DNA of 64,000 bases, taken from positions 44,825 through 108,824 of the forward strand of contig NZ_JASCRR010000013.1 of the NCBI RefSeq assembly GCF_030010215.1. Direction: 5' to 3'. The DNA is from Tianweitania sp. UT-5YL-CI-8. GTDB lineage: Bacteria; Pseudomonadota; Alphaproteobacteria; Rhizobiales; Rhizobiaceae. The notes beneath the pieces were generated by a model that was not told the DNA's origin, made no database searches, and was given only the letters and a program-made list of their open reading frames with translations. Position numbers and translations under genes: made by a program. Of the stretch, positions 43,704-54,126 are shown one piece after another; within the stretch, counting starts at the first letter, position 1; the number at the start of each line of letters is the position of its first letter.

Positions 43704-44828
43704 ATGAGCAAGCTGTTTACTCCCTACGATCTGTCTGGCCTGCAGTTGGCCAATCGCGTCGTCATGGCGCCGATGACCCGTACGCGCACGCCTGAGAACA
43801 TTCCCAGCGATCTGACTGCGCTGTATTACGCCCAGCGTGCATCGGCAGGGCTGATCATCACCGAGGGCCTGCCCGTCTCCGACGAAGGTCGTGGCTACCT
43901 CTATACCCCCGGCCTGTATACCGATGAACAGACCCAGGGTTGGCGCAAGGTCACCGATGCAGTCCACGCCAAGGGCGGCAAGATTTTTGCTCAGCTCTGG
44001 CACGTAGGCCGGCTGTCCCACGTCTCATTGCAGCCGGGCAATGCCGCGCCGGTGTCGTCGGGCGAAGTGCCGGCGACCACCACGATGGTCTACGCATGGG
44101 TCGAGCCCGGCAAGGAAGGCCCGGTGCTGCCGAGCAAGCCGCGCGCCCTGACCACCGATGAGGTCAAGCGTGTCATCCAGGATTTCGCCTCGTCGGCACG
44201 CCGGGCAATGGACGCAGGTTTCGACGGTGTCGAACTGATGGCCGCCAACGCGTTCCTGTTCGACCAGTTCCTGAGCAGCAAGCTCAACACCCGCACCGAC
44301 CAGTACGGTGGGTCGATTGAGAACCGCCAGCGTCTGCTGCTGGAGACGGTCGATGCGCTGGCCGCGGAAATCGGCGGCGAGAAGGTGGGCGTGCGTGTTT
44401 CGCCATTCGGTCGCATCTACGACATGGAAGCCTTCGAAGGCGAAGCCGAGACCTGGGCGAGCGTTGCAGCGGCCCTGAACGAACGAGAGCTGGCCTTCGT
44501 GCACCTGAACTACCAGACCACGATTTCGGCGGCCGGTACGCCAGCTGGCTTTGGCGCCGCGTTCCGCAAGGCCTTCCAGGGCACGCTGATCGGCGCGGGC
44601 GGTTTCACCCAGGAGCTGGCCGAGACTGAGCTTGCCAAGGGCGAACTCGACCTGATCGCGTTCGGCACCAACTTCATCTCAAACCCCGATCTGGTAGAGC
44701 GGATGAAGAACGGTTGGCCGCTAGCGGAGCCTGACCGCTCGACCTTCTACGGCGTCATCGGCGCCAAGGGCTATACGGATTACCCGGCCTACGATGCAGG
44801 CAGCAAGCGCGCGGCCAGCGGACACTAG
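43704..44828 (+). CDS. Old yellow enzyme family alkene reductase (NemA-like)
   Basis: FMN-dependent ene-reductase of 374 residues. Typical blocks are NRVVMAPMTRTRTPEN near residue 20, AQLWHVGRLSHVS, the active-site region FDGVELMAANAFLFDQFLSS, and TRTDQYGGSIENR. In most family members the substrate-binding pair is His-x-x-His or His-Asn; here MAANAF carries N at the second position with A at the first, a variation to note. It reduces activated C=C bonds or N-ethylmaleimide-like electrophiles. It ends with a strong intrinsic terminator. Confidence 0.9.
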   Translation: MSKLFTPYDLSGLQLANRVVMAPMTRTRTPENIPSDLTALYYAQRASAGLIITEGLPVSDEGRGYLYTPGLYTDEQTQGWRKVTDAVHAKGGKIFAQLWHVGRLSHVSLQPGNAAPVSSGEVPATTTMVYAWVEPGKEGPVLPSKPRALTTDEVKRVIQDFASSARRAMDAGFDGVELMAANAFLFDQFLSSKLNTRTDQYGGSIENRQRLLLETVDALAAEIGGEKVGVRVSPFGRIYDMEAFEGEAETWASVAAALNERELAFVHLNYQTTISAAGTPAGFGAAFRKAFQGTLIGAGGFTQELAETELAKGELDLIAFGTNFISNPDLVERMKNGWPLAEPDRSTFYGVIGAKGYTDYPAYDAGSKRAASGH

Positions 44829-44865
44829 CCAGCAAGCTCTCGATCGAGCAGCCAGTGATCAACAG

Positions 44866-44894
44866 AAGGCCGGTGGAGTATCCACTGGCCTTTT
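44866..44894 (+). terminator. Rho-independent terminator after the ene-reductase
   Basis: AAGGCCGGTGGA, loop GTA, TCCACTGGCCTT, then TTTT overlap: a 12-bp stem with one G-T pair followed by a T run, 38 bp after the stop codon. Confidence 0.85.
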
Positions 44895-44954
44895 ACATTT
44901 TCGGTTCAATTCCTGCCGATCCGGCGGCAACTTTTCCAAAGGCCCGTATCGGCC

Positions 44955-44997
44955 TTGACAAAGATCATCACCGATCCTATCTACCTACCAATAGGTT
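44955..44997 (+). promoter_or_regulatory. trxA promoter with TetR-type operator 4
   Basis: TTGACA (44955-44960), 17 bp, TATCTA (44978-44983) as the promoter. The operator TACCTACCAATAGGTT (44982-44997) overlaps the -10 box. Spacing matches the other operators of this module. Confidence 0.7.
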
Positions 44998-45074
44998 GGT
45001 TTTGCGATAGCGGTCTCAGCCTGGCGCAGTCGAAAACGAGCGGAGGATGCCCCTCCCCATAGATGAGGTTCCCA

Positions 45075-45404
45075 ATGGCTACCCGTAGCACTACTACAAT
45101 CAACTTCGAAGCCGATGTAATCCAGAGCAATACCCCGGTCCTGGTGGATTTCTGGGCTCCCTGGTGCCCACCGTGCCGGGCCATCGCCCCCTCCCTGGAG
45201 GAGATCTCCGACGAGCTCGAAGGAAAGCTCCAGGTAATCAAGGTCGATATCGATCAGAACCCCGAATTGGCTCAGCGCTTTGGGGTGCGGTCAATCCCTA
45301 CGTTAAAAGTCTTCGTGGACGGCAAAGTCGCCAAGGAGATTGTTGGCGCGATGCCGAAGCCGGCGCTGCTGGCACAGATCGTTCCGTTCGTACAGAGCAA
45401 GTAG
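45075..45404 (+). CDS. trxA: Thioredoxin TrxA
   Basis: Canonical 109-residue thioredoxin: VDFWAPWCPPCRAIAPSLEE with active site WCPPC in place of the usual WCGPC, and the cis-Pro loop VRSIPTLKVF. The Pro at the third motif position is known in some thioredoxin-2-like and TlpA proteins and shifts redox potential. It is cytoplasmic, with no signal. It lies with a second thioredoxin and trxB in one unit, giving a self-contained NADPH-driven disulfide reduction system that could also feed DsbD. Confidence 0.9.
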   Translation: MATRSTTTINFEADVIQSNTPVLVDFWAPWCPPCRAIAPSLEEISDELEGKLQVIKVDIDQNPELAQRFGVRSIPTLKVFVDGKVAKEIVGAMPKPALLAQIVPFVQSK

Positions 45405-45461
45405 GTCACAACCCGGCGACCGGCCTCAATGAGACCGGTCGCCCAGCGAAAGGGTGAAGCG

Positions 45462-47038
<1,577 letters not shown>

Positions 47039-47049
47039 GGCACCGTGCT

Positions 47050-47087
47050 CCCCCGCTGCGGTCTGCCGAGGGAGGCCGCAGCGGGGG
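47050..47087. terminator. Strong hairpin after trxB
   Basis: CCCCCGCTGCGG and CCGCAGCGGGGG form a perfect 12-bp stem with a 14-base loop, 12 bp after the trxB stop. There is no adjacent T run on either strand, so it may be a weak terminator, a transcript-end stabiliser or part of a bidirectional end between the convergent trxB and malY genes. Confidence 0.5.
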
Positions 47088-47163
47088 CCCAGCAAAAAAT
47101 CAACGCGCGTCTGCACAATAAATCGGACAGCATCCGAGATAGATAGACTGATTGGAAAATCCC

Positions 47164-48411
47164 TTATGGCGCTGCCCGGGCAGAAGCCGCACGGATTATG
47201 CGTTCGAGAGCCTCATCGACGGTTGAGCGCGGGCAGGCGAGATTGATCCGCATAAATCCTTCCCCTTCCACGCCAAATTTCGGGCCGTTGTCGAGCCAGA
47301 CCTTCGCCTTGGTCAGGAAAAAACGATTCAATTCATCTGCATCAGAGATAAAGCGTCGGCAATCCATCCAGGCAAGATAGAGCGCATCCGCAGGCAACAC
47401 GTCTATCCCGATGGCTGCCTTGCGAAGTTCGTCTGCGAAGTGCCGCTGGTTTGCGCGCAGATAGGCGAGCATCTCTTCGAGCCATGGTTCTCCATGCGAA
47501 TACGCGGCCTCCGCAGCCACCATCCCAAGGATATTGACCAGTTCGAATGCATTGCGGTCGAGCTGACGGCTGTACTCTTCCCGCAATCGCCTGTTGGGGA
47601 TCAGGACGTTTGCACTCTGCAGTCCGGCCAGATTGAACGTCTTGCTCGGCGAGGTGCAGGTTACGCTGTTCTGCCGGAATTCCTCGCTCAAGGAGGCAAA
47701 CGGGATATGACGCTTTGCCGGGTTCAAAATAAGATCCTCGTGGATCTCGTCGGCAATGACCAGCACGCCATGGCGCATACAGATTTCACCCATCACCTGC
47801 AGTTCGTCAGCGGACCAGACGTTGCCTGTAGGATTATGCGGATTGCACAGGATGAACAGTTTGGTGTTTGGCAAAATAGCGCGCTCGAAGGCAACTGGGT
47901 CGAAACGATAGCGGCCGTTTTCGAGAACCAGCGGTGCGTTCGTGATGCGCCGACCGTTAGCGAAAACATCATCGCGAAAGTGAGCGTAAACCGGAGGCTG
48001 AATAAGCACACTGTCACCAGGATGCGAGAAAGCTTGGACAGCTGTCTTCACGCCTTGAATGATGCCGGCTGTCTGAATGATCCAGTCCGGGGAAACATCC
48101 CAGCCAAAGCGTCTACCCTGCCAGCTGACAACAGCATTCAGGTAGGAGGCCGTCGCACCGTTCGGGTATCCGAAAACGCCATGATCGACCGCCTCATGTA
48201 GGGCGTCAAGAACAGCGGGCGGGGCGCGAAAATCCATATCCGCGACCCACATCGCGAGCAACTCAGGATCGGGTTCGACGCCGGTCAAGAACTTGGCGGC
48301 TCCCGTCCACTTCATTGAATTCGAAGAACGCCTGTCGACAACCCTATCAAAGTCAAAATTCGCTGTTTGCGTTTCATTGGAGATTACCTCCGAACTCAAT
48401 GTGAGCGTCAT
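47164..48411 (-). CDS. MalY/PatB family PLP-dependent C-S lyase
   Basis: Fold-type I PLP enzyme of 415 residues. The blocks LAMWVADMDFRAPPAVLDAL, HNPTGNVWS and SPSKTFNLAGLQ (with the PLP Lys) identify the MalY/PatB cystathionine beta-lyase group. Such enzymes cleave cysteine S-conjugates and cystathionine, releasing a thiol, pyruvate and ammonia, which fits a thiol/electrophile-stress module. The start at 48411 places the ATG 30 bp from the most symmetrical TetR-type operator. It converges with trxB. Confidence 0.88.
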   Translation of the reverse strand: MTLTLSSEVISNETQTANFDFDRVVDRRSSNSMKWTGAAKFLTGVEPDPELLAMWVADMDFRAPPAVLDALHEAVDHGVFGYPNGATASYLNAVVSWQGRRFGWDVSPDWIIQTAGIIQGVKTAVQAFSHPGDSVLIQPPVYAHFRDDVFANGRRITNAPLVLENGRYRFDPVAFERAILPNTKLFILCNPHNPTGNVWSADELQVMGEICMRHGVLVIADEIHEDLILNPAKRHIPFASLSEEFRQNSVTCTSPSKTFNLAGLQSANVLIPNRRLREEYSRQLDRNAFELVNILGMVAAEAAYSHGEPWLEEMLAYLRANQRHFADELRKAAIGIDVLPADALYLAWMDCRRFISDADELNRFFLTKAKVWLDNGPKFGVEGEGFMRINLACPRSTVDEALERIIRAASARAAP

Positions 48412-48441
48412 CCTACGTCCTCGCCCTTTCTGTGCAAGATA

Positions 48442-48457
48442 TACCTACTAGTAGGTA
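48442..48457 (-). promoter_or_regulatory. TetR-type operator 5 (malY)
   Basis: TACCTACTAGTAGGTA, a perfect palindrome (18 bp including flanking A and T), upstream of the C-S lyase gene. It is the best-matching symmetrical version of the five operators. Confidence 0.75.
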
Positions 48458-48710
48458 TAGATCGTGTCAATCCGTCCGTTTGAATCGCCGAAGGCGCGTA
48501 ATAGATGGAGCTCGATTCTTCGTTATCGGGCCGAATTGCAGGGCTTTCAGACTGAGCCGGATGTAGGCCGTCTAGCGGCCTCAAAGATCTTGAAGCTCTG
48601 GCCCAAGGCCCGGGGGCAAGAGCGCCATCGGGACGAAATAGCGGGCGTGCAATATCTATTCACGCATCGTAAGGTCATAGACGACCATATTCTCCTCCAT
48701 GTCGGCCGTT

Positions 48711-49472
48711 CTAGCCTACCGCGAGATGCGACATGGTGGGGTCTGGTATGACGACGATCGGGCTACCGTCGCGCACCTCATTGTAGAGGTGAATGACGTC
48801 CTGATTGAGCAGACGAATGCAGCCGGACGAAACGGCTTTGCCGATCGAAAAAGCCTCCGGCGTGCCATGAAGCCGGTACAACGTATCGCGACCGCCCTCG
48901 TGGATGTAGAGCGCACGTGAACCAAGCGGATTCTTAAGTCCCGGATTCATCCCGCCGTTGGCGATACTGTAGGGCTCGAGCGTCGGCTGGCGGGCGACCA
49001 TGCTGTCCGGCGGCGTCCAGCGGGGCCATTGGCGCTTGTAGGCAACGATTGCCCGCCCGGACCAGGCGAACCCTTCCCGGCCAACGCCGATGCCGTAACG
49101 CGTCGCCCGTCCACCTGCCTTCACATGGTAGAGATATTTTTCCGGGGTATCGACGATGAGAGTACCCGGTCTTTCGCTGGTCGGGTAGTCGATTTCCGTG
49201 CGCCAGAATCGCTCATCCAGCTGCGATATATCGACAGCCGGAATTGGAAACTGCTCTTCGGGCATCGCCGCATACATCAGCGGAACCGCGGGTTCCGGCT
49301 CGATCTCAGTGACAGGCGCCATCGGCTGGATTGGCTGCCGTGTCGAGACGCAGCCAGCCAATGTTAAAGCGCTTGCACCGACTAGAAATGCACGCCGGGC
49401 GAGCGGCTTCGATAATGTCGTTTTACTCAATTGTGTCTCAGCTTTCTGTGTGATGTTGCTCCAAAAAGCCAA
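48711..49472 (-). CDS. L,D-transpeptidase, lipoprotein (second copy)
   Basis: A 253-residue YkuD-domain L,D-transpeptidase related to the one at 38910. The N-terminus ARRAFLVGASALTLAGC combines a twin-Arg-like start with a lipobox (Cys about 41). The domain has PGTLIVDTPEKYLYHV, NPLGSRALYIHEGG and the active site HGTPEAFSIGKAVSSGCIRL. Start is TTG at 49472 with AAGGGA just upstream; a TTG 14 codons later is an alternative. A PmrA-type box lies 15 bp upstream, which is very close, so the box may serve mainly the divergent thioredoxin gene. Confidence 0.87.
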   Translation of the reverse strand: MAFWSNITQKAETQLSKTTLSKPLARRAFLVGASALTLAGCVSTRQPIQPMAPVTEIEPEPAVPLMYAAMPEEQFPIPAVDISQLDERFWRTEIDYPTSERPGTLIVDTPEKYLYHVKAGGRATRYGIGVGREGFAWSGRAIVAYKRQWPRWTPPDSMVARQPTLEPYSIANGGMNPGLKNPLGSRALYIHEGGRDTLYRLHGTPEAFSIGKAVSSGCIRLLNQDVIHLYNEVRDGSPIVVIPDPTMSHLAVG

Positions 49473-49486
49473 AACGTCCCTTCTAC

Positions 49487-49503
49487 CTTAAGTCTGCCTT
49501 AAG
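49487..49503. promoter_or_regulatory. PmrA/QseB-type box 4 (ldt / exported thioredoxin divergent region)
   Basis: CTTAAG-TCTGC-CTTAAG, identical to the dsbD box, between divergent L,D-transpeptidase and thioredoxin-like genes. Confidence 0.8.
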
Positions 49504-49544
49504 GCCGGGTCTCACCGTTGCAACTGCATAACGGAGAGCAAGGC

Positions 49545-50075
49545 ATGCCAATTTCAACACGGTTGACGTCCGCGATCACCTCCAGCGGTGATCAAATCGT
49601 AGTCCCGCCTCATCGTGCTATCAGCCCCCAGGCGCACCTTGCGACCAGGCGTCAGTTCCTGACTGGTGGCCTCGCGATTACGGCCGCTGCCAGCTTGTCC
49701 GTCCGAGCGTATGCTGCGCAGTTGATTGTCACGAACCTCGAGGACTTCCATAGCGGTCTGGCGCGGCTTTCGATGCATTACGAAGCGGCATTGATCGACA
49801 TCGGTGCACAATGGTGCGCCTTTTGCCAGACAATCGACGAGACGATATTGCCCGATCCCCGTGTCCGACGGGCGATGGAGCGGATCGCGTTGATCAAGGT
49901 GGACGTCACGAAAATGGATCAGTCCAGTCGCGACATCCTTCAATACCTGCGTGCTGACGGACCGCCGACGCTCTTCGTCGTCCAGGTCGCGAGTGGACGT
50001 GAATTCTCTGGCACGCGATCCGTCGGAGCCTTCCGGACAAGTGACCTCGTCCGACGCCTGCGCCCCTTTGCATAA
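49545..50075 (+). CDS. Tat-exported thioredoxin-like protein (DsbD C-terminal domain type)
   Basis: A 176-residue protein with a twin-arginine signal (RRQFLTGGLAITAAASL, around residues 35-51) and one thioredoxin domain with GAQWCAFCQTIDETILPDP. The motif and the segment after it resemble the C-terminal domain of DsbD (ADWCVTCAVIDRSVLSDP) more than thioredoxin. It is thus a free periplasmic version of that domain. The ATG at 49545 has GGAG upstream. It could receive electrons from DsbD or act as a cytochrome or oxidase maturation factor for the genes downstream. Confidence 0.8.
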   Translation: MPISTRLTSAITSSGDQIVVPPHRAISPQAHLATRRQFLTGGLAITAAASLSVRAYAAQLIVTNLEDFHSGLARLSMHYEAALIDIGAQWCAFCQTIDETILPDPRVRRAMERIALIKVDVTKMDQSSRDILQYLRADGPPTLFVVQVASGREFSGTRSVGAFRTSDLVRRLRPFA

Positions 50076-50148
50076 TAGCGACGACCGCGTCGATCGTTTC
50101 CTGGGGGATTGATTGAGATCAATGCGATGGCTCGATCACTCACAATAT

Positions 50149-50161
50149 TTACATAATTACA
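50149..50161 (+). promoter_or_regulatory. TTACA direct-repeat motif C (cytochrome c gene)
   Basis: TTACA-TAA-TTACA, 20-32 bp upstream of the first cytochrome c start. It shares the pattern with motifs at 25353 and 61942. Confidence 0.6.
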
Positions 50162-50180
50162 GAAAGTATTGGAGTGATTC

Positions 50181-51521
50181 GTGAGGGTATTTGGGAAACT
50201 TGCATTGCTCGCTATCTGCGGGGCTGCGGCCTCCTACGCGGTAGCGCTCTCCACTCCCTATTGGTTCAAGCCAAAGGCCGAGGCGCATGTGGACGTCACG
50301 GATCCGAGCCTGATCCAGCAGGGCGAGTATCTCGCGCATGCGGGCGACTGCGTCGCCTGCCACACCGCTCCCGGCGGCAAACCCTTCGCCGGTGGCCTCG
50401 GCATGCAGACGCCGATGGGAACGATCTACTCCACGAACATCACGCCCGATCGCACGACTGGCATCGGTCTCTACACCTACGGCGACTTCGAGCGTGCGGT
50501 GCGTAAGGGCATTCGACCCGACGGCACACATCTTTACCCCGCAATGCCCTACGTATCCTATGCAGTGGTCCGCGATGACGACGTTAAGGCGCTTTACGCT
50601 TACTTCATGTCGAGTGTCGAAAAGGCCCGGCAGGTCAATCAGCCGACGACAATGCCCTGGCCTCTCAGCATGCGCTGGCCGCTCGCCTGGTGGCAACTCA
50701 TGTTCGCCCAGCCCCGCGACTTCACCACGACGGCTACGGATCCGCAGTTTGAGCGTGGAGCCTATCTGGTCGAGGGGCTCGCCCATTGCGGCGCTTGCCA
50801 CACACCACGCGGTATCGCGTTTCAGGAAACGGCACTTGCCGACGGTCCCAATAGTCGGTTCTTGTCGGGCTCTGTGCTCGAGGGCTGGTACGCCAAGAAT
50901 CTTCGCGATGAGGGCACCGGCCTGTCAACGTGGACAACAGCCGAGATCGTCGACTTTCTTAAGACAGGTCGAAACGACAAAACCGCCGCTTTCGGCTCCA
51001 TGTCGGATGTCGTCGAGCATTCCACGCAGCATTTATTGACGGAAGACCTGTCGGCGATCGCAAGCTACCTGAAATCCCTGAAACCCCGCGATGGCCGCAG
51101 CCCGACATCGCAGCCGAAAGAGGATCTCACCACAGCGGCGCTGAAGGCGGGCGACTTCAGCGCGCCAGGCGCCACATCCTATGTAGAGCATTGTGCGGTC
51201 TGCCACCGAATGGACGGTAAGGGTGCGCCGCGCATCTATCCCGCGCTCGCCGGCAATTCGATGGTCTTCGCGGACGATCCGAGCTCGCTCATCCAGGTGA
51301 CACTCGCCGGCGGTCGCATGCCGAAGACGACGCATGATGCCATGGTTTTCACGATGCCGGGTTTTTCCCATCTACCGAACCGCGAGATTGCCGAGGTTCT
51401 TAACTTTATCCGAAACGGCTGGGGCAATCACGGCAGCCAAATCACCGAAGCCGACATATCACGCATGCGCCATGAAATCGCGCGCAAGCCGAAGCATTAC
51501 GTTCCGGGAGACAAAAAATGA
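50181..51521 (+). CDS. Triheme cytochrome c (alcohol dehydrogenase cytochrome subunit type)
   Basis: A 446-residue protein with an N-terminal membrane or signal helix (KLALLAICGAAASYAVAL) and three CxxCH heme sites (CVACH, CGACH, CAVCH). The architecture and blocks such as GTIYSTNITPDRTTGIG match the cytochrome subunit of membrane dehydrogenases (AdhB, GadH2). No dehydrogenase flavo- or quinoprotein subunit is encoded nearby, so it may work as a general electron mediator. Start is GTG with TTGGAG upstream. It overlaps the next cytochrome gene by ATGA. Confidence 0.87.
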   Translation: MRVFGKLALLAICGAAASYAVALSTPYWFKPKAEAHVDVTDPSLIQQGEYLAHAGDCVACHTAPGGKPFAGGLGMQTPMGTIYSTNITPDRTTGIGLYTYGDFERAVRKGIRPDGTHLYPAMPYVSYAVVRDDDVKALYAYFMSSVEKARQVNQPTTMPWPLSMRWPLAWWQLMFAQPRDFTTTATDPQFERGAYLVEGLAHCGACHTPRGIAFQETALADGPNSRFLSGSVLEGWYAKNLRDEGTGLSTWTTAEIVDFLKTGRNDKTAAFGSMSDVVEHSTQHLLTEDLSAIASYLKSLKPRDGRSPTSQPKEDLTTAALKAGDFSAPGATSYVEHCAVCHRMDGKGAPRIYPALAGNSMVFADDPSSLIQVTLAGGRMPKTTHDAMVFTMPGFSHLPNREIAEVLNFIRNGWGNHGSQITEADISRMRHEIARKPKHYVPGDKK

Positions 51522-52429
51522 CCAGCCGCTCCCTTCTTTTCAGTGGCATCGCAATCACGGCGATCATCGCAGCAGGCGGCGCATTCATCCTGATGCACCA
51601 ACCCACACTAGACGCGCCGGTCGGGGACGCCATTGCGGTCCTGGATGCCAATGGCAAGCGGATCGGCGACTATCGAGTTCCGGCAGACAGCACCATTGCA
51701 ACTGAACCAAACGCCGAAGCCATCTTGCTCGGCAAGCGGCTTCTCAATGAAACCGCGCGTTTGCTCCCGGCCAATGTCGGCAACGGTCTCAACTGCAACT
51801 CGTGCCATATGGGCCAGGGAAAGTTGTCCGACGCAAATCCCTATATCAACACGACCAACACCTATCCCTCCTTCAACCCCCGTGCGAATCGTGAGATCGA
51901 GCTAAGTATGCGCATCAACGGCTGCCTCCAGCGGTCGATGAACGGCAAACCGCTTGCCGCAGACAGCACCGAAATGCATGCAATGCTATCCTACATGAAC
52001 TGGTTGCGACAGGACGTGGTCAAGGGCACGAAGGTTGCTGTTCGCAACGCTGGCCCCATCGACGAGAGCCTTGTTCCAGATCCGCAACGAGGCAGGACGA
52101 TCTATGCCGCCCAATGCGCCGCGTGCCACGGTGCGAACGGTCAGGGCATGAAGGATCAGGCAGGAGATTATATCTTTCCACCGCTCTGGGGCGACGATTC
52201 GTTCAACATCGGCGCTGGGCTTGCGCGCACCTACAAGGCGGCACAGTTCGTCAAATACGCAATGCCGCCGGCGATGCATCTCAACGCGCCCCTGGGCGCG
52301 GGCGGCGTACTTTCCGACCAGGATGCCCTCGATGTCGCGGAATTCTTTACCCACATGCCCCGACCGGATTTTGCCGGAAAGGTCAATGACTGGAAAGGTC
52401 TCAAGAAACCCAAGGATGCACGGTACTGA
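51518..52429 (+). CDS. Diheme cytochrome c, TsdA-like
   Basis: A 303-residue exported diheme cytochrome. Heme motifs are CNSCH (in GNGLNCNSCHMGQGKL) and CAACH. Between them NGCLQRSMNG carries the Cys that serves as axial heme ligand in thiosulfate dehydrogenase TsdA, and YIFPPLWGDDSFNIGAGL is a further TsdA-type block. TsdA joins two thiosulfates to tetrathionate, or does the reverse. With SQR and Blh upstream in the island, thiosulfate is a likely substrate. An N-terminal signal anchor covers residues 5-25. Confidence 0.75.
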   Translation: MTSRSLLFSGIAITAIIAAGGAFILMHQPTLDAPVGDAIAVLDANGKRIGDYRVPADSTIATEPNAEAILLGKRLLNETARLLPANVGNGLNCNSCHMGQGKLSDANPYINTTNTYPSFNPRANREIELSMRINGCLQRSMNGKPLAADSTEMHAMLSYMNWLRQDVVKGTKVAVRNAGPIDESLVPDPQRGRTIYAAQCAACHGANGQGMKDQAGDYIFPPLWGDDSFNIGAGLARTYKAAQFVKYAMPPAMHLNAPLGAGGVLSDQDALDVAEFFTHMPRPDFAGKVNDWKGLKKPKDARY

Positions 52430-52460
52430 AATCAAGCTTTTTTGTGACGTAACTTTGCTT

Positions 52461-52477
52461 CTTAAGTTTGCCTTAAG
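52461..52477 (+). promoter_or_regulatory. PmrA/QseB-type box 5 (cbb3-type oxidase operon)
   Basis: CTTAAG-TTTGC-CTTAAG, 75-91 bp upstream of the ccoN-like start. Both half-sites exact. Confidence 0.78.
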
Positions 52478-52551
52478 GTGCGACTCCGAGCGCTAACCCT
52501 ATGCGCCTGCCGCAAGAGCATGGCCATAGCCGGAACCGGAGGGAATAGCGC

Positions 52552-54126
52552 ATGATGACGATGGGGTTGCTGCTTGCCTTGAGCTTTGTGGTCTCTCTGC
52601 TTGCGCTCGCCTTTTTGATCTGGGCGATCAGCAATCGACAGATGAAGCTCGATCAGGACGACGCCAGGGTCATCTTCGCGGCAGGCGAAGAGGGTCATCT
52701 TGACAGTCCTGACGCCGAGCAACGCGGTGCAAAACGGCATCACTTTGATACGGTCACGACCGGGATTGACCGTATCTCCACCAAACCCGTGACCGTTCTT
52801 CTTGCAGCCGCCACCGTCTGGCTTCTGATCGGCTCGACCTTCGGCCTCATCGCCTCGCTCAAACTACACTGGCCGGACTGGCTTTCCGCTTATGCACCGC
52901 TGACTTTCGGCCGGGTCCGCACACTCCACCTCAACCTCGTAATCTATGGGTGGTTGTCCCAGGTGGGCGTCGCCTCGATGTTTTGGATCCTGCCACGGAT
53001 CTTCCATACGCCGTTGCGTTCTCCCGGTCTTCCCATCATTGGCGCGATCTTATGGAATATTGCGGTCGCACTCGGCGCGCTGGCTATCGCCAGCGGTTGG
53101 ACAGATGGCGAAGAATGGCTCGAAATTCCCTGGCAGCTCGACATGCTGCTAGCGCTTGCGGGCGTGTGCTTCGTGATCCCGATGGTGAAGACAACGCGCG
53201 CCCGCGAGGTCAATCACATCTATGTGTCCGGCTGGTATTTCCTCGCTGGCATCCTCTGGTTCCCGTGTCTGTTTGTCATCGCCAACGTCCCCTACATCCA
53301 TTCAGGCGTCGAGGAAGCGACCGTCAACTGGTGGTTCGCCCATAATGTTCTGGGGCTCTGGCTGACACCACTTGGCGTCGGAACGGCATACTACTTCATT
53401 CCGAAGATCATCGGAAAGCCGATCTATTCCTACTCCGTCTCACTTCTGGGATTTTGGGGCCTTGCGCTCTTTTACAGCCAGGTAGGCATCCATCATCTGA
53501 TTGGCGGACCAGTGCCGACGTGGGTCGTGACCCTCTCCATCGTTCATTCAGTGATGATGTTCATTCCGGTGATCGCGGTCGCCATCAATCAGCACATCAC
53601 CGTCGCCCGCAATCTCTGGGCGCTGAAGCAATCCGTGCCTTTACGATTCATCTCCTTCGGCGCGGTAATGTACACGCTGGCCTCCTTCCAAGGCTCTATC
53701 GAGGCGTTGCGCTCGGTGAACACGGTGACGCATTTCACACATTATACCGTCGGGCACGCCCATCTGGGGGCCTACGCCTTCGTAACGATCGTGATGTTCG
53801 GCGCGGCCTACCACATGCTGCCTCGTATGACCGGACGGGCCTTCCAGTGGCCAGCGCTCATTCACGCGCATTTCTGGCTGGTCGTCGTGGGCTTCGCGAT
53901 TTACTTCTTCGGCCTGTCAATTGGTGGCGTTCTACAGGGACTCGCCATGCTCGATGCGACACAGCCTTTCGCCGAGAGCGTGAAGATTACCATGCCCTAT
54001 CTGGAGGCGCGTAGCATTGGCGGCGGCCTCATGACACTTGGCCATGTCCTCTTCGCCATTAACGTCGCAGCCATTCTCATTTCCCGCCGGGCATCGGCGA
54101 CTATTCAGGTGGTGCCCGCAGAATGA
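52552..54126 (+). CDS. ccoN: cbb3-type cytochrome c oxidase subunit I (CcoN-like)
   Basis: Catalytic heme-copper oxidase subunit, 524 residues, about 13 helices. Ligand regions are visible: RTLHLNLVIYG (heme b His), FAHNVLGLWL with a CuB His, the HH pair in GIHHLIGGP, and THFTHYTVGHAHLGAYAF for the heme b3/b ligands. The Tyr in GTAYYFIPKI is the cross-linked Tyr typical of cbb3 enzymes. Such oxidases have high oxygen affinity. GGAGGG precedes the ATG. It is the first of five overlapping genes and lies behind a PmrA-type box. Confidence 0.9.
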   Translation: MMTMGLLLALSFVVSLLALAFLIWAISNRQMKLDQDDARVIFAAGEEGHLDSPDAEQRGAKRHHFDTVTTGIDRISTKPVTVLLAAATVWLLIGSTFGLIASLKLHWPDWLSAYAPLTFGRVRTLHLNLVIYGWLSQVGVASMFWILPRIFHTPLRSPGLPIIGAILWNIAVALGALAIASGWTDGEEWLEIPWQLDMLLALAGVCFVIPMVKTTRAREVNHIYVSGWYFLAGILWFPCLFVIANVPYIHSGVEEATVNWWFAHNVLGLWLTPLGVGTAYYFIPKIIGKPIYSYSVSLLGFWGLALFYSQVGIHHLIGGPVPTWVVTLSIVHSVMMFIPVIAVAINQHITVARNLWALKQSVPLRFISFGAVMYTLASFQGSIEALRSVNTVTHFTHYTVGHAHLGAYAFVTIVMFGAAYHMLPRMTGRAFQWPALIHAHFWLVVVGFAIYFFGLSIGGVLQGLAMLDATQPFAESVKITMPYLEARSIGGGLMTLGHVLFAINVAAILISRRASATIQVVPAE

